Source: Mallotus nudiflorus
Lineage: Eukaryota > Streptophyta > Magnoliopsida > Malpighiales > Euphorbiaceae
NCBI GenBank assembly: GCA_947683625.1
Contig: CANTUR010000069.1
Location: forward strand, 372,001-436,000
Direction: 5' to 3'
DNA length: 64,000 nt
Part shown: positions 50,390-62,455 of the stretch, one piece after another
Layout of the letters: each line of letters begins with the position of its first letter
How positions within the stretch are numbered: position 1 is the first letter of the stretch
Translations under genes and position numbers: made by a program
The notes under the pieces: generated by a model
Seen by the model: the letters and a program-made list of their open reading frames with translations, nothing else
What the model was told of the DNA's origin: nothing
The model's database searches: none

Positions 50390-52256
50390 CTATTCTACTA
50401 ATTGTAAGTCTGAACCATTAGGCTCGAAGATGGGAGGGGGAATAACATTAGCAGCACTGATAGGCGCGATAAGCTCCGTAGAGGACCCTTCAGCAGACTT
50501 AGAAACATCCCTTGTATGAAGGGAAGTTGCCTTCTACCGAGCATCCTCTTTAGCAGCAATCTTCGCTAGGTCAGTCGGCGTTATCCGATCCAGCTCCGCC
50601 AAGTCTAACTCTGGATTTTAAGAGAGTAGGATCCTCTTACATTCAGATCTATAGGCTTAAGAAATCCTCCCACCATGCTCTGGTAGGATCTTTTGTCATT
50701 TTCCTGAGATTTCTCGACCTTGGATAGCTTCTTCTCCATATTTGCGATATGAGAATCCTACTCTTCAATCCTCTTGGTCAACTAACCCTGACTATGCTCT
50801 AGATTAGCAATCTATTCTGGCCCGCCTCGGCCTTAAATTTTGCCTTTGTGTATTTTCTCTGGCAAAGCTCTAGTGCCACTTTTAGGCTATCCAGTTTCTT
50901 TTCAAAATCAATGGCTATTGCTCCAACCTCCATCTCCTTCAGGTTGTACTAGCTTTTAAGGTAGAAATATTAGTCTTTTGCCAGCAATAAAGCCTGGGTC
51001 ATCTGTGAAAAGAGAAAATTTCACGTCACTCACTCAATAGAAGAAAATGTAAAAATGATAGAGAAACGACATTCACTTACTTCTAGGGAATGATTAATCA
51101 TTGAACTGAACAACTCCTTTGGACCCTCCTTAGACCAGCGCTGCATATCTGCTGGTAGCCTTAGCGACTCAGAATATTAATCTCGAACTTGGGCATTTGA
51201 GACGCTCCGTGGCTTCACCTTATTCATGATCCAAGCCCTTATATCCGGACACCCGGATAGCCTTGGATGCTGGACGTATATCTCCTCATCCAGCTCCTCG
51301 GCATCTAAGCCTTGGTCGATCAGTCGTCTCTTATGCCGACCTTCCCTACTAGAATGGGAAGATCCGACTAGAACTTTTCCCTTTGGATTGATGGTTGCTT
51401 CCTCAATGACTACAGGAGCTTCAAGCTTTAGAGAGGGGGAGGAGATCCGTACTTCTTCTAGCCCTGCTGGTTTATCAGCTAGAAGTGGAATTTCGTCCAT
51501 AAAAGTAAAAAAGTCAGCCATCTACAATTGAAAAAATAAAAAGCAAGTCAGAAAGATACCTCTCGGTAATCTAAATATACCAGTAGATTGAACACGGTCT
51601 GGACAGACTCTCCACAGGTATCTTCTAGATATGTCCTCAGCAAACCGAGCCTCGGCCAGGCCATCAAAATGCAGCCATAAGACCATCTCCGTTTTGGGGC
51701 TTGATAGTTTCAAAGCCCGTCTTACACTATGGCACTCATCAGACCATATTCGTCAGACATCTAGGAAGTCCGCAGGGTTCTTGATAACAAAAAAGTTATG
51801 CCTTCACTTCTTATGAAGATCCGAAAGCTTTACATACAGATTGTGGTTGGGAACAGCTGACAAGGAGAACATCAGTTCTCCCTTCTTCCTAGTTAGGCTA
51901 TACAGATACCGCAGGACATCTAAGTCTGGTTCCCTACCCTCTTCATGCATCAACTAGATAAACCCAGTCAAAATCCAGTAGCTATTAGGGTGAAGCTGAC
52001 CGGGCGCTATGTTATACCTATTCATAAATATTTTTACAAAGGGATCTAATGGAAACTTTAAACCCCTTTCTAGTTGGTCAAAATATACCACTAGCCTATT
52101 GAGATCTAGCATAAGGGTATGAGCCCTAAACTTCCTATCTACAATATAAAGGGTATAATTAGTGGGAATGTAGAACCGCCTCCGGTACCACCCCAACAAT
52201 TCCTTATCTATTTTAGACACAAACATGTCAAAACTAACCTGTTCCCTCAGTGCCAT
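50390..52256 (-). pseudogene. Antisense gene in the 3' region of element C (gypsy-type 'Transposase_28'-like ORF)
   Basis: Opposite to gag-pol. From the ATG at 52256 one frame runs leftward to about 51540 with YFDQLERGLKFPLDPFVK, then GQLHPNSYWILTGF; this FPL-x-PF and LHPN pattern is typical of the Pfam family 'putative gypsy type transposon' (PF04195). Three in-frame stops there are single transitions (CAG to TAG; TGG to TGA twice). After a short ambiguous gap, an acidic/basic linker (MADFFTFMDEIP...) leads to HSLE, a 78-base intron at 51003-51080 (GTAAGT...TTTTCACAG, phase 0), and a coiled-coil exon (FEKKLDSLKVALELCQ). The frame ends FEPNGSDLQLVE, stop at 50390-50392. Function of this family is unknown. 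Confidence 0.7.
51003..51080 (-). other. Intron of the antisense gene
   Basis: Minus strand GTAAGTGAATG...TTTTCACAG, 78 bases, U/T-rich near the acceptor. Its removal joins ...SLE to MTQALLLAK in phase 0. It has near-consensus plant splice sites. Confidence 0.6.
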
Positions 52257-52427
52257 AAGACTATCTATAAAAAGAAATAGAGCAAGAACAAAAAGAAAAA
52301 AGGAAGAAAAAGATCACTTATTGTAAAATAGGGGAGTCACGGCAGAAAAAGAGTGGCAGCAGTGGCAAAGCAAATGCGACACCAGTGAAATAAAAGAGCA
52401 AAATGCATCAACTTAAAGCAAAAGGGA

Positions 52428-52435
52428 TATTTATA
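52428..52435 (-). promoter_or_regulatory. TATA box candidate for the antisense gene
   Basis: Minus strand TATAAATA in CTCTATAAATATCCC, about 172 bases upstream of the antisense ATG at 52256. It is independent of the LTR promoter. Confidence 0.55.
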
Positions 52436-52710
52436 GAGCAATAGAAGGATCTGGAGCAAACCATTAATTGCCCTCATCATTACTTCGCTTCTCCCCATAC
52501 TATTAAGGGCAGTATGGGAAATGAACAACCCGTTAATCGAGTGGTCATCAATATGGCAACATAAACGTCTCATATTCTGACACATAAAAATTTATGCAAT
52601 TCAAATTTTGAAAATGTAGGTGTTGAGGCAATATAGCTATTACCTAACCCGGGCATACCTTTGCCAATTTTTTTTTCCAACTTGGCATAGTAAAATCCAG
52701 CAGCGCCCAC

Positions 52711-53330
52711 CAGCAACTGAAGTTGGCACCCTCAGGTCGCTTCTATAGTACTGAGGTTCCCAACATTCATGCCTCACACATTAAGGCCAGTAACTGAAGC
52801 TGGCTCCCTCAGTTCGCTTCTATAGTACTGAGGCTTCGAGCATCCATGCCTCATGCATTAAAACCAGTAACTAAAGTTGGCTCCCTCAGGTCGCTTCTAT
52901 AGTACTGAGGTTTCGAGCATCCATGCCTCATGCATTAAGACCAGTAGCTGAAGCTGGCTCCCTCATGTCACTTTTATAGTACTGAGGACGAGCATCTGAG
53001 CTATACTTACAAGATACCTGGACTATCCGGCACTTGAGGCACGCTTTCAATGCACCGAGACTATACGGCACTTGGGCCGCGCTTATAATGCACTAAGATT
53101 AAAGTCCAGTGACTGAAGCTAGCACCCTTAGGTCGCTTCTATATTATTGAGGTTCCAAGCATGTAAGCCTTGCGTCCTTGTACCAAGCGTCTAAGCCTTG
53201 CACATAAGTCTAGTGACTGAAGCTGGCACCCTCAGGTTGCTTCTATTGTACTGAGGTTCGGCACTCGGGCCGCGCTTTTAATGCACTGAGCATTAAAACT
53301 CCAGTAACGACTGGTTCTGTTACATCGCTT
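52711..53330. repeat. 77-bp tandem array in element C 3' region
   Basis: Four adjacent units start at 52711, 52788, 52865 and 52942, exactly 77 bases apart. They share CTGAAGCTGGC, CTCAGGTCGCTTCTATAG and TACTGAGG. Partial, more diverged units follow near 53107, 53211 and 53293. Between them are shorter repeats with CGGCACTTG and GCGCTT segments (53027-53090). Such variable arrays are common before the 3' LTR of TAT elements. Confidence 0.9.
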
Positions 53331-53587
53331 TCGCACTGATGGGTTAATCCAATACATATTCATTTTCGTAGATTTTACGTACTCCAAGATCCAGATGACA
53401 CTTCAGCAATGCGGTAGTTTCAAGACTCGATACCGAGCTTTATCTTTTCCTATGACTGAGGCTGGCCACCTCAGCTCACCCTTCCATATCAATATGAAGT
53501 GACTTTAAGCATTTTCCCTCTATACAGAAGAATGAATGTTCTATCATTTACAAACTTGGATACGTCGGACATAAATATCCAGACAGA

Positions 53588-53604
53588 CCCGCGGGGGGGA
53601 CTCT
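53588..53604 (+). other. Polypurine tract region of element C
   Basis: A G-rich run (GCGGGGGGGA) followed by CTCT directly before the TG of the 3' LTR. Confidence 0.7.
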
Positions 53605-54008
53605 TGATACCACACATATATATTCTTATTTAATTAAAGAGCTCTGTTTCCTGAATAGGGTTACTCGGAAAGGGAAGGCAGCCGAATCCATTTAAGGAAA
53701 GGACCCTGCCTTAAGAAGACTCCTAGACGAAGAAGGAATACTCTCCTGTTTGGTTTAGGATTCCTATCTCAAAAGGAGTCCTACTCTTTTCAAGTCTAAG
53801 TATCACTATAAATAGGACCCTATATCTCTCATTCTTGATCATCCTATTCTCTTATATTCTAATTGTCACTTGCTTTCTCTTTAAATTCTCTCTCTGTTTT
53901 CTGACTTAGGCATCGAAGTGTTTGTGGGGATCATCCCCACCTCTCACTTTGCCCTTTGTTGATTATTTGCAGGATCCCAAACTCAAGAGTTCCGGAAACA
54001 AATTATCA
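53605..54008 (+). repeat. Element C 3' LTR
   Basis: Same length (404) and ends as 44451-44854, with the TATA box at 53807-53814. Many substitutions between the two copies show an old insertion. Confidence 0.95.
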
Positions 54009-54098
54009 GACTCCATTATCTATATTAGAGATAATGACTTCGTTACTTTCCATCAATTTTTTTTATTTTATTAATTTAATTAATATTTATAAAATATT
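54009..54098. other. Short spacer between elements C and B
   Basis: 90 bases of original host DNA. It begins with the C target duplication (GACTC) and ends ATATT (54094-54098), the presumed left target copy for B. The right copy lies outside the window. Confidence 0.6.
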
Positions 54099-55374
54099 TG
54101 TCACGACCCGAACCCGAGGGCACGTGACCGACACTAGGGAATGGGTAGGCATAAGGCCCCCGAAACCCGTAGTAAGCCTAAAGGAAAAGAAAATAAAGTC
54201 ATTCATATTTTAAACTTTAATTAAAAATAGAACATGTTATCAAACTGATTTTTCTCAAAATACATAAATTCAACTGCTTAATAAAAATGTGTTTCAACAT
54301 CTCATATTATAAATTGAATTTATGTCTTATACATAAATGTGTTTCGTACAAATAAACTACATAGTTAAGTTTAAACCATACAAATCTTCAATACATATAC
54401 TACTGCAGCATCCTAGATTAATACACAGTACAACTTACAATGACCTACATAAAATAGCCGGTGAAGAAGAAATCCGACGTAGAGGTAGTCTGAGGTCAAA
54501 CTCCCAAGCTCCTGAAAAAAAAATAAATTGAGGGGAATCAGACCTCACTGAGTAAGTCAAAAAAAGAGCTGTACGGTTTGAAAACCTTTTTGAAACTAAT
54601 ACGTTTATAGTGAAAATAATTTATAATATATAATTATAGCTTTTGAAAAATCTTGGTAGAACCCTAAACCCAAATCTAAATAGCCAACCGGGCCCACTTA
54701 TTCCAACTAGACTACCGGTCCCCGAGAGCAAAGCCATCAACCGAGGCACCCAGCCGTAGTCATTCACTTAATCCAAATATATGGCATTGGCAGTCCCCGA
54801 GAGCAAAGGCATCAACCGAGGCACCCATCCAGTCCATTTTAACCTTACAAATCACTGGCAGTCCCCGAGAGCAAAGGCTTCCACCGAGGCATCCGTCCCA
54901 GTTTAACCTTCACCAATCATTATTATTACGGATCCATCTCTCAATCTCTACCATGTGCACATAGTCCTGGTGAAGCCCACCAGGTAGCCCGTTCTACCAA
55001 AATTTCTCAAATCGATTTTAAATAAATAAAATGCATTTAAATCATAAATAATAACATTAAATTAAATAAATCATATAATCAATATAATAGAAATACGAGC
55101 GCATGCATTCTTTAAATAAACACACGCACAGATCGTTCTATTGACTTACAGGATGAATACGAAGGCTGACGACCACGCGTCTGCCTCGGCCTCACGGCTT
55201 TTGCTCCGAGATGATCTAAAAGGAAATAATAATAATTGACTTTAAAAATATGACTAAGGAATCGAAATCAGAAATCAACAAAATAATAAAATTTCAGACT
55301 GACTCGAGGAAAACCGGACGAGGCTCGACAGACAGGATTTAACCTAACTAACGGTAGGAATTTTACGGATATCA

Positions 55375-55450
55375 CGTTTTACGAGAAAATCTATCGAAAT
55401 TTCGGCAGAATCTCCTCTGTAAAACGGACATCTCTCTACCAAAGGTAGAG
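55375..55450 (-). promoter_or_regulatory. Structured LTR motif, element B left LTR
   Basis: CGTTTTAC/GTAAAACG pairing and the hairpin CTCTACC-AAA-GGTAGAG at 55434-55450, unchanged from element A. Confidence 0.55.
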
Positions 55451-55709
55451 TCAGACCTGCATAGAAAATGCACTACCAATATACACAACCATTCACACTC
55501 GAGTCGGACTCCCAAACTACAAATTGCCCCGACCGAGATCACAACTCAAACAAATATCAAAAGTTAATAATATTTATTTCTCCAATTACACATACTCAAA
55601 TAAATAACATATATAAAATCTTAATTATCCAAGGTTAAACAATTAAATTTGTATTCCATTACCAATAATTATAATTATAATTATTATCCAAATTAAAACC
55701 TTTGTAATG

Positions 55710-55714
<5 letters not shown>

Positions 55715-55789
<75 letters not shown>
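55715..55789. repeat. (TA)n microsatellite in element B LTR
   Basis: About 75 bases of TA, at the place corresponding to 26229-26307 in element A. Confidence 0.95.
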
Positions 55790-55803
<14 letters not shown>

Positions 55804-56921
55804 ATATATATATACATTATTTGAAATTCAATATCTAAAATTTACTCTACTTAAGTGATTATAACAATTAATTTATAAAAATTATCTAAACCCTTTAAAT
55901 ATTAATAAAACTAATTAAAATATATATTTATCATATTTAGTGTAAAATTACATTTTTACCCCTAGTATATATATAAATTACATAATGTGCTATTTATACA
56001 AAAATTTTCCTTAAAATTATCTAATCATCTAAAACTTATTTTTCTCAAGATAAATTCCTCCCAATATTATTAAAAATTTAATCAACCAACAATATTTCTC
56101 CCAATAATATTATTTACCCCAAAATCAATTTTTGGCATAAACTCAAATATATTTATAAAAATAGTATAAAAAACTCAAAAATTATAGTTTGAGTTCTAAA
56201 ATTTATATTATTCACTAATAACCTCATTTATCAAATTTTCACAATTTATAACCATAATTTTCAAAATTAGCCTAATTATTTAATTTTGACATAAAGTATA
56301 GAAATTCCTAAAAATTGTATAATGTTCTAAAAATTCAATAAAAATTTGTTTTACTCAAAATAATTAATAACAATCACCCTAGTTATGAATTATACTCAAA
56401 TTACTATCAAATAAAGCCAATTAAATACTAAAAAATTTCTGGAAATTCAATTTAATTACCAAAAATTTCAAGAAAATTAAAAATAACTTCAAATGCATGC
56501 TAAACAACCCTAACTAACCTAGGTTTACCAAGATCGAAGAAGGGAATGGAAGAATTGGGCGAGCACTACTCACCACCTAGCAGCTGGACAGAACAGAGGG
56601 AGGAGAAAGACCTGCTACCACCGGAGAAGATGGGGAGATGGAGCAGCTCAGGAGGAGGCGGAGGGCAGCTTGACACCACCAGGAGATGGCACGGCAGAAG
56701 GTCGAAGCTGGGCAGAACGAGGAGATACAGAGCTGTTGCTGCGCGAGGAGAGGAAGGAGCTGCTTCGCGAGGAAGAGGAAAGCAGCTACTGAAACACTCC
56801 AGCAAGCTTCACCCACAGTGGCAATGGCACTCTCAGGCGAAGAAGAAGGTGGCGCAGTGACGGAAGAGGATGAGGAATTAGTCTTCTTTGGGTTTTCTGG
56901 TGTTTTCTAAACTCTAACTAT

Positions 56922-56958
<37 letters not shown>

Positions 56959-57393
56959 CTATATTATAACCACTAATATATATATAATATACTTATTATA
57001 ACTATATACATATATACTATATATATATATATACCATATATAAATATATATATATATATACACAATGTGTATTCAAGTATAATAGTGTACATATGTATAT
57101 ATAGTTATATATATATATATTATATATGTATATGTATGTAAACATATACTACATGAAAATGTATACATATATATACACATGTATATAATTATACTTTATA
57201 CTATATTATATATATATATATATATGCACACATATGAATTGATATGCACATTTAAACTAATATTTAACCTAAAATATAATGTTAACATAATTATATTTTA
57301 ATATAATGCAAATTAACTATTACTAGTACTATTTAAGAAAAATTATGTCCCTTTTTATTTAAATAATTATATATATATATGTAGGGTATTACA

Positions 57394-57406
57394 ATCTCCC
57401 CTCCTT
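57394..57406 (-). other. Polypurine tract of element B
   Basis: Minus strand AAGGAGGGGAGAT directly next to the left LTR. Confidence 0.85.
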
Positions 57407-57458
57407 ATAGGAATTCGTCCTCGAATTCAAGAAAAGAAAGAAAAGAGGAATTACAAAG

Positions 57459-60400
57459 CTAAGAAGGAAAAAGATACGGAAACGAAACTCGCATCTCGGC
57501 TTCAGTTTCCCAGGTGCAATCCTCTGCATAATGGTTACTCCATAACACCTTCACCATCGATATCTCCTTAGTCCGCAGCTATCGGATTTGGCGATCCACA
57601 ATCGCCACCGGGTACTCCTCGTAAGTCAAATCGTCGCTAAGCTCAACGGCTTGAGGTTGCAACACGTGAGACGGGTCAGGGACGTATTTTCTCAACATGG
57701 ACACATGAAATACAGGATGGATTCTCGATAGTTCTGGTGGTAACACCAACCTATACGCCACTTCACCCGCTCTGGACCGAATCTCAAACGGTCCAATGTA
57801 TCTAGGAGCTAGCTTACCCTTCTTGCCAAATCTCATAACTCCTTTCATTGGAGACACCTTCAGGAACACCATGTCTCCAACCATGAAGGATACATCCTTT
57901 CTCCTAGGGTCAGTGTAGCTCTTCTGTCTACTAAAGGCTGTCTTCAATCGCTGCTGAATAATGGGGACTTTCTCTGAAGTGATCTGCACCAACTCTGGTC
58001 CTGTTAACTGCCTCTCACCAATCTCCCAACACAATGGTGATCTACACTTCCTACCATATAGTTCCTCATACGGAGCCATCTCGATGCTAGCATGATAGCT
58101 GTTATTATAAGCAAACTCAATCAGTGGCAAGTGTGAATCCCATTGCCCTCCAAAATCCATTACACACATCCTCAGCATATCTTCTAACGTCTGGATGGTC
58201 CTCTCGGACTGACCATCGGTCTGAGGGTGGAAGGCCGTACTAAAATCCAATCTGGTACCCAAGGCCTTGTGTAATTCTTGCCAAAAGACTGAGGTAAAGG
58301 TGGCTCCTCTATCTGACACTATGCTCACAGGTACTCAATGTAGACAAACAATCCTATTGACATAAAGTCTTGCCAGTCTATCAGTAGAGTATGTCTTCTT
58401 TATAGGTAGAAAGTGTGCTGACTTAGTCAACCTGTCAACAATCACCCAAATAGCATCATAACCTCTAGTAGTTCGAGGTAGCCCAGTCATGAAATCCATG
58501 GCTATCATATCCTATTTCCATTCAGGAATTGGCATGGGTTGCAACAGTCCCGAGGGTCTCTGATGTTCAAGCTTTACTTGCTAGCAAGTTAAGCACCTGG
58601 ATACAAATTCTGCAATGTCCTTCTTCATTCCATTCCACCAATATGCATCCTTCAGATTATGATACATCTTGGTAGAACCTGGATGAACACTATATGCAGA
58701 GAAATATGCTTCTTCCATAATCTCCTTCCTCAAGTCATCAACATCAGGCACACAAATCCTAGTGCCCAACCGCAATATACCTTCCCTGTCAATCACAAAG
58801 TCCCGTGACTGCCCTTGTTGCACTTCATACATGATTCTCTGCAACTGGGGGTCTCTACTCTGAGCTGCCTTAACCTGATCCAAGTATACTGATCGTACAC
58901 TGAATTGAGCTAAAAGGCACTTTCGGGTAACTTTCATCTGCAACCCCTGGTCAATCAACCCATGCAACTCCTTGATAATGGGCCTTCTCCCTGTGCTAAT
59001 ATGGGCAGGGCTGCCTGTTGATTTCCTACTCAAGGCATCTGCAACAACATTTGCCTTGCCTGGATGGTATAAGATGGAGCAATCATAATCCTTAAGGAGT
59101 TCCATCCATCTCCTCTGCCTCAGATTCAAGTCCCTCTGCTGGAAAATATATTTCAAGCTTTTATGATCTGTGTATATCTCACACGTCACTCCGTACAAGT
59201 AATGCCTCCATATTTTCAAAGCAAACACCACTGCTGCCATCTCCAAGTCGTGAGTAGGATAGTTCTGCTCGTGCTTCTTCAACTGCCTCGAAGCATAAGC
59301 AATCACTTGGCCATTTTGCATCAACACACAGCCCAATCATACTCTGGAAGCATCACAATACACTGTATAACCTTCATTCCCATAGGGTAAAGTTAGAATT
59401 GGAGCCGACGTCAACAAGTCCTTCAATAACTGAAAATGCTCTTCGCATTTGTCCGTCCATACAAACTTAGCATTCTTCTGGGTCAACCTTGTCAAAGGTG
59501 CAGCAATTCTAGAGAAGTCCTTCATAAATCTTCTATAATAGCCTGCTAGACCCAGGAAACTTCGTACTTCCTTAACTGTAGTTGGCCTTGACCACTCTGT
59601 AATAGCCTCTATCTTCTTAGGGTCCACCTGTATGCCATCTCGAGAAACCACGTGGCCTAGAAATGCCACTTGATGTAACCAGAACTCGCACTTTGAGAAT
59701 TTGGCATACAACCTGTGCTCCCTTAAAGTCTGAAGTACCCTTCTCAGATGCATCACATGCTCAGCCTCACTCTTGGAATAAACCAAGATATCATCAATGA
59801 AAACTATCACAAACCGGTCCAAGTATGGCCTGAACACCCGATTCATCAAGTCCATAAAGGCTGCTGGAGCATTAGTCAACCCAAAGGACATTACTAAAAA
59901 CTCATAATGGCCATATCTTGTTCGAAAGGTTGTCTTGGGCTCATCACCTCTTCTGATTCTCAACTGATGATACCCAGATCTCAGGTCTATTTTAGAGAAG
60001 CATGTAGCACCTTGAAGTTGATCAAACAGATCATCGATCCTTGGAAGTGGGTACTTGTTCTTGATGGTGACCTTATTCAACTGCCTGTAATCGATACAAA
60101 GGCGAAGGCTACCATCCTTCTTCTTCACGAACAACACCGGAGCACCCCAAGGTGATGTACTGGGTCTGATGAAACCCTTATCAAGCAACTCCTGCAACTG
60201 CTCTTTCAGCTCCTGTAGTTTAGCTGGTGCCATTCTGTAAGGTGGCATAGAAATAGGATCCGTACTAGGTATGACATCGATACAGAACTCTATCTCTCTA
60301 TCTGGTGGTAATCCTGGTAATTCTTCAGGAAAGACATCTAAAAATTCACACACCACTGGCACTTGCTCAATTGCCATGTTCTCCTTCTCAACATCTTTTA

Positions 60401-62284
60401 CCACTGCCAAGTAACCCTGACAACCCCTTCTAAGCATCTTCCGAGCTGTAATGACAGAAATAAGATTATGAGGCATGGAGCTCTTTTCACCTTTGAAATA
60501 AAATTCTTCTTCACCTGGAATTCTGAACACCACTTCTTTCTCTCTACAATTCACAAAGGCATAATACCTCGACAACCAATCCATGCCCAGAATGACATCG
60601 AATTCCAGTACGTCGAGCAATACTAAGTCCGCCAATAGTTCTCTACCATCAACTATCACTGGGCACGAAGGAAAGAAAACATCTGTCTTCAATTCGTCAC
60701 TAAGAGGAGTCGAAACAGATAGAGGAAAGGACAACCTAGAAGGTTGCCACTCGATTCTCGAAGCGAACACAGGAGAAATGAAGGAATGTGAAGCATCGGG
60801 ATCAAACAACACTCTAGCATCGCATGCACAGACTGAGAGAATACCTACTACCACTGCATTCGAAGTCTGAGCATCCTGTGGTGTCAAAGTGAACACTCGA
60901 GCCTGACCACGACCTGCCTACTGAGAAGTGGAAGGCTGTGCAAAACCACGTCCGTTAGGTCTACAAACCGAACCTCGACCCTGCTGACTCATAGGCTGAG
61001 GCGGTCTCTGCTGTGGCTGTATGGGTGCTCGATACTGTTGAGGCATCGAATAGTAGGGCTGAGCCACTGAGGAAGATGAACCCTGAACGTACTGTGGCTG
61101 GTATCCGGAGTAGGGACAAGCTCTGGCAAGGTGTCCAACTGGTCCACATCTGAAGCAAGCGCCCGTCAACATATGACACGGGCCCTGATGAAATCGTCCA
61201 TAACTCGTGCAAGCACTGGCTCCAGACCCAGAACTACTCTGCTCGAAACTCTGCCCACTACTGCTGCTACTAACTCCTGTACTGAATCTGTGACTCTTGC
61301 CGGTTCTCCTGTTTGAAGCATATCCATGTCGGCCAACTCGGTGAGTCCTGGACCTCCTACCACTCAGCTGAGAACTACCCGCAGCCTGCTGACTCGAATT
61401 GCCAATGTGAAATGCTGGCTGCTGGTACCTGGGAGCTACACCATAACCATTGCCCCCGATCATATAAGGATCTATCATGGTGCCCTGGCGGATATGTCGC
61501 CTCTCAATCAAACGGGCCTCCTCAATCACACTCTCTAAGGTGCGGTCCTCGGTATGCATACCAACAAAAGTGGGTCCCAATCTGGTAACATACAGCTTTA
61601 CTGCTCTATAAAGGTCCCTCCTGATATCTTCTGCATGTCGGGATAACCTATTAAACTCTCTAGTGTAATCTTCCACTGACCTATCGCCCCTAGTAATGTG
61701 GAGTAGCTGCCACCTGTAGGCATCTCTGGTGGCTGGAGGACAGAAAAATCTCAAAAAGCGGTCCTTAAACTCAGGCTAAGTCAGCTCGTGCATCGATGGC
61801 TGAATCGACTGCATAAACCAATCCTAAGCGGCTGCCTGAACCGAGAACTCCACAATCATAATCCCCTGATAATCCGTGTGTCCCGTCCTGGTGCGTGCCT
61901 CAATCGTATTAATGAAGTCTAAGGCATCGCCCGTACCGTCGAAAGAAACTCTACCGATCCGAGAGTAAAGAAGGGCTGCTTCAGTGTCTGACATACCCTG
62001 GTTCCTCTACTGAAGCATCTGCTGTACAAGGGGCATCGCCTGATTCAATGCTGCTAGACCTTGATTAATCCCTGCCAGTCCAGCTGCAAAGGCTGTAGGG
62101 TCAACAACTGGGGCTTCAGGCTCGACTAGCTGCTGATCAGGAATCTCAGCTGCAGCTACCCTGGCTCAACCTCTACCTCTACCTTTACCCCTACGACGTG
62201 GAGCAGAAAGGGGAGCCTCATCGTGCACAGACTGCTCATCTAGCCTAAGGGTCGGATCAACATCTGGGTCGGTACACACCTCAT
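57459..62284 (-). pseudogene. gag-pol: Element B gag-pol polyprotein, ten in-frame stops and one small deletion
   Basis: Same domain order as element A. A 4-base deletion just after the presumed ATG (62282-62284) shifts the frame; the rest stays in one frame to the stop at 57459-57461. Internal stops: 62166-62168, 62007-62009, 61824-61826, 61776-61778, 60918-60920, 59337-59339, 58581-58583, 58512-58514, 58335-58337 and 57579-57581. Most are CAG to TAG, CGA to TGA or TGG to TAG by comparison with A. The protease motif reads FDPDASHSF where A has FDPGASHSF, so the Asp-x-Gly core is also lost. One Cys of the pre-knuckle pair in gag is Tyr (CTSYG in place of CTSCG). Non-functional. Confidence 0.95.
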
Positions 62285-62439
62285 TCTGAAAGGAAGACAA
62301 GGAAAATTGAATTCAAAATGGGGTAAGAATATTTAAAGCAACGCGGAATTAGATAAAAGAACATCTCAAAGACAATTATCAATCCTAAAGCTGCAGTAGT
62401 TACACAGAAAGACAGACATAGACAGTTAATCGAACTTAT

Positions 62440-62451
62440 GCTCTGATACCA
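62440..62451 (-). other. Primer-binding site of element B, initiator tRNA-Met type
   Basis: TGGTATCAGAGC on the minus strand, four bases from the right LTR, as in element A. Confidence 0.95.
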
Positions 62452-62455
62452 ACTT

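Larger units (their letters stand above)
44451..54008 (+). mobile_element. Element C: full-length TAT-lineage Ty3/gypsy retrotransposon, decayed
   Basis: 9.56 kb with two 404-base LTRs (44451-44854 and 53605-54008), TGATACC...TTATCA ends, and flanks GACTT (44446-44450) and GACTC (54009-54013) matching at four of five bases. Order: LTR, primer-binding site, gag, protease, reverse transcriptase, RNase H, second RNase H, integrase, then a 3-kb 3' region with an antisense gene and a tandem array, polypurine tract, LTR. Two RNase H domains and an antisense 3' ORF are marks of the TAT lineage. Dozens of stops and frame breaks make it an old dead copy. Confidence 0.9.
54099..57393 (-). repeat. Element B left (3') LTR
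   Basis: TGTCACGACCCGAACC start and GGGTATTACA end. It carries the three-copy GGTCCCCGAG motif near 54718-54900, an (AT)n run at 55715-55789, a GC-rich block at 56525-56900 and a (CA)n run at about 56921-56942. Confidence 0.95.

Noticed and set aside
51522..51559. 38-base GT...AG intron in the antisense gene
   Set aside because: Too short for a plant intron, and it does not keep reading phase; an indel or a different splice site is more likely.
52711..53330. CRISPR-like array
   Set aside because: Units are contiguous 77-base repeats without unique spacers, in a plant retrotransposon; it is an ordinary tandem repeat.
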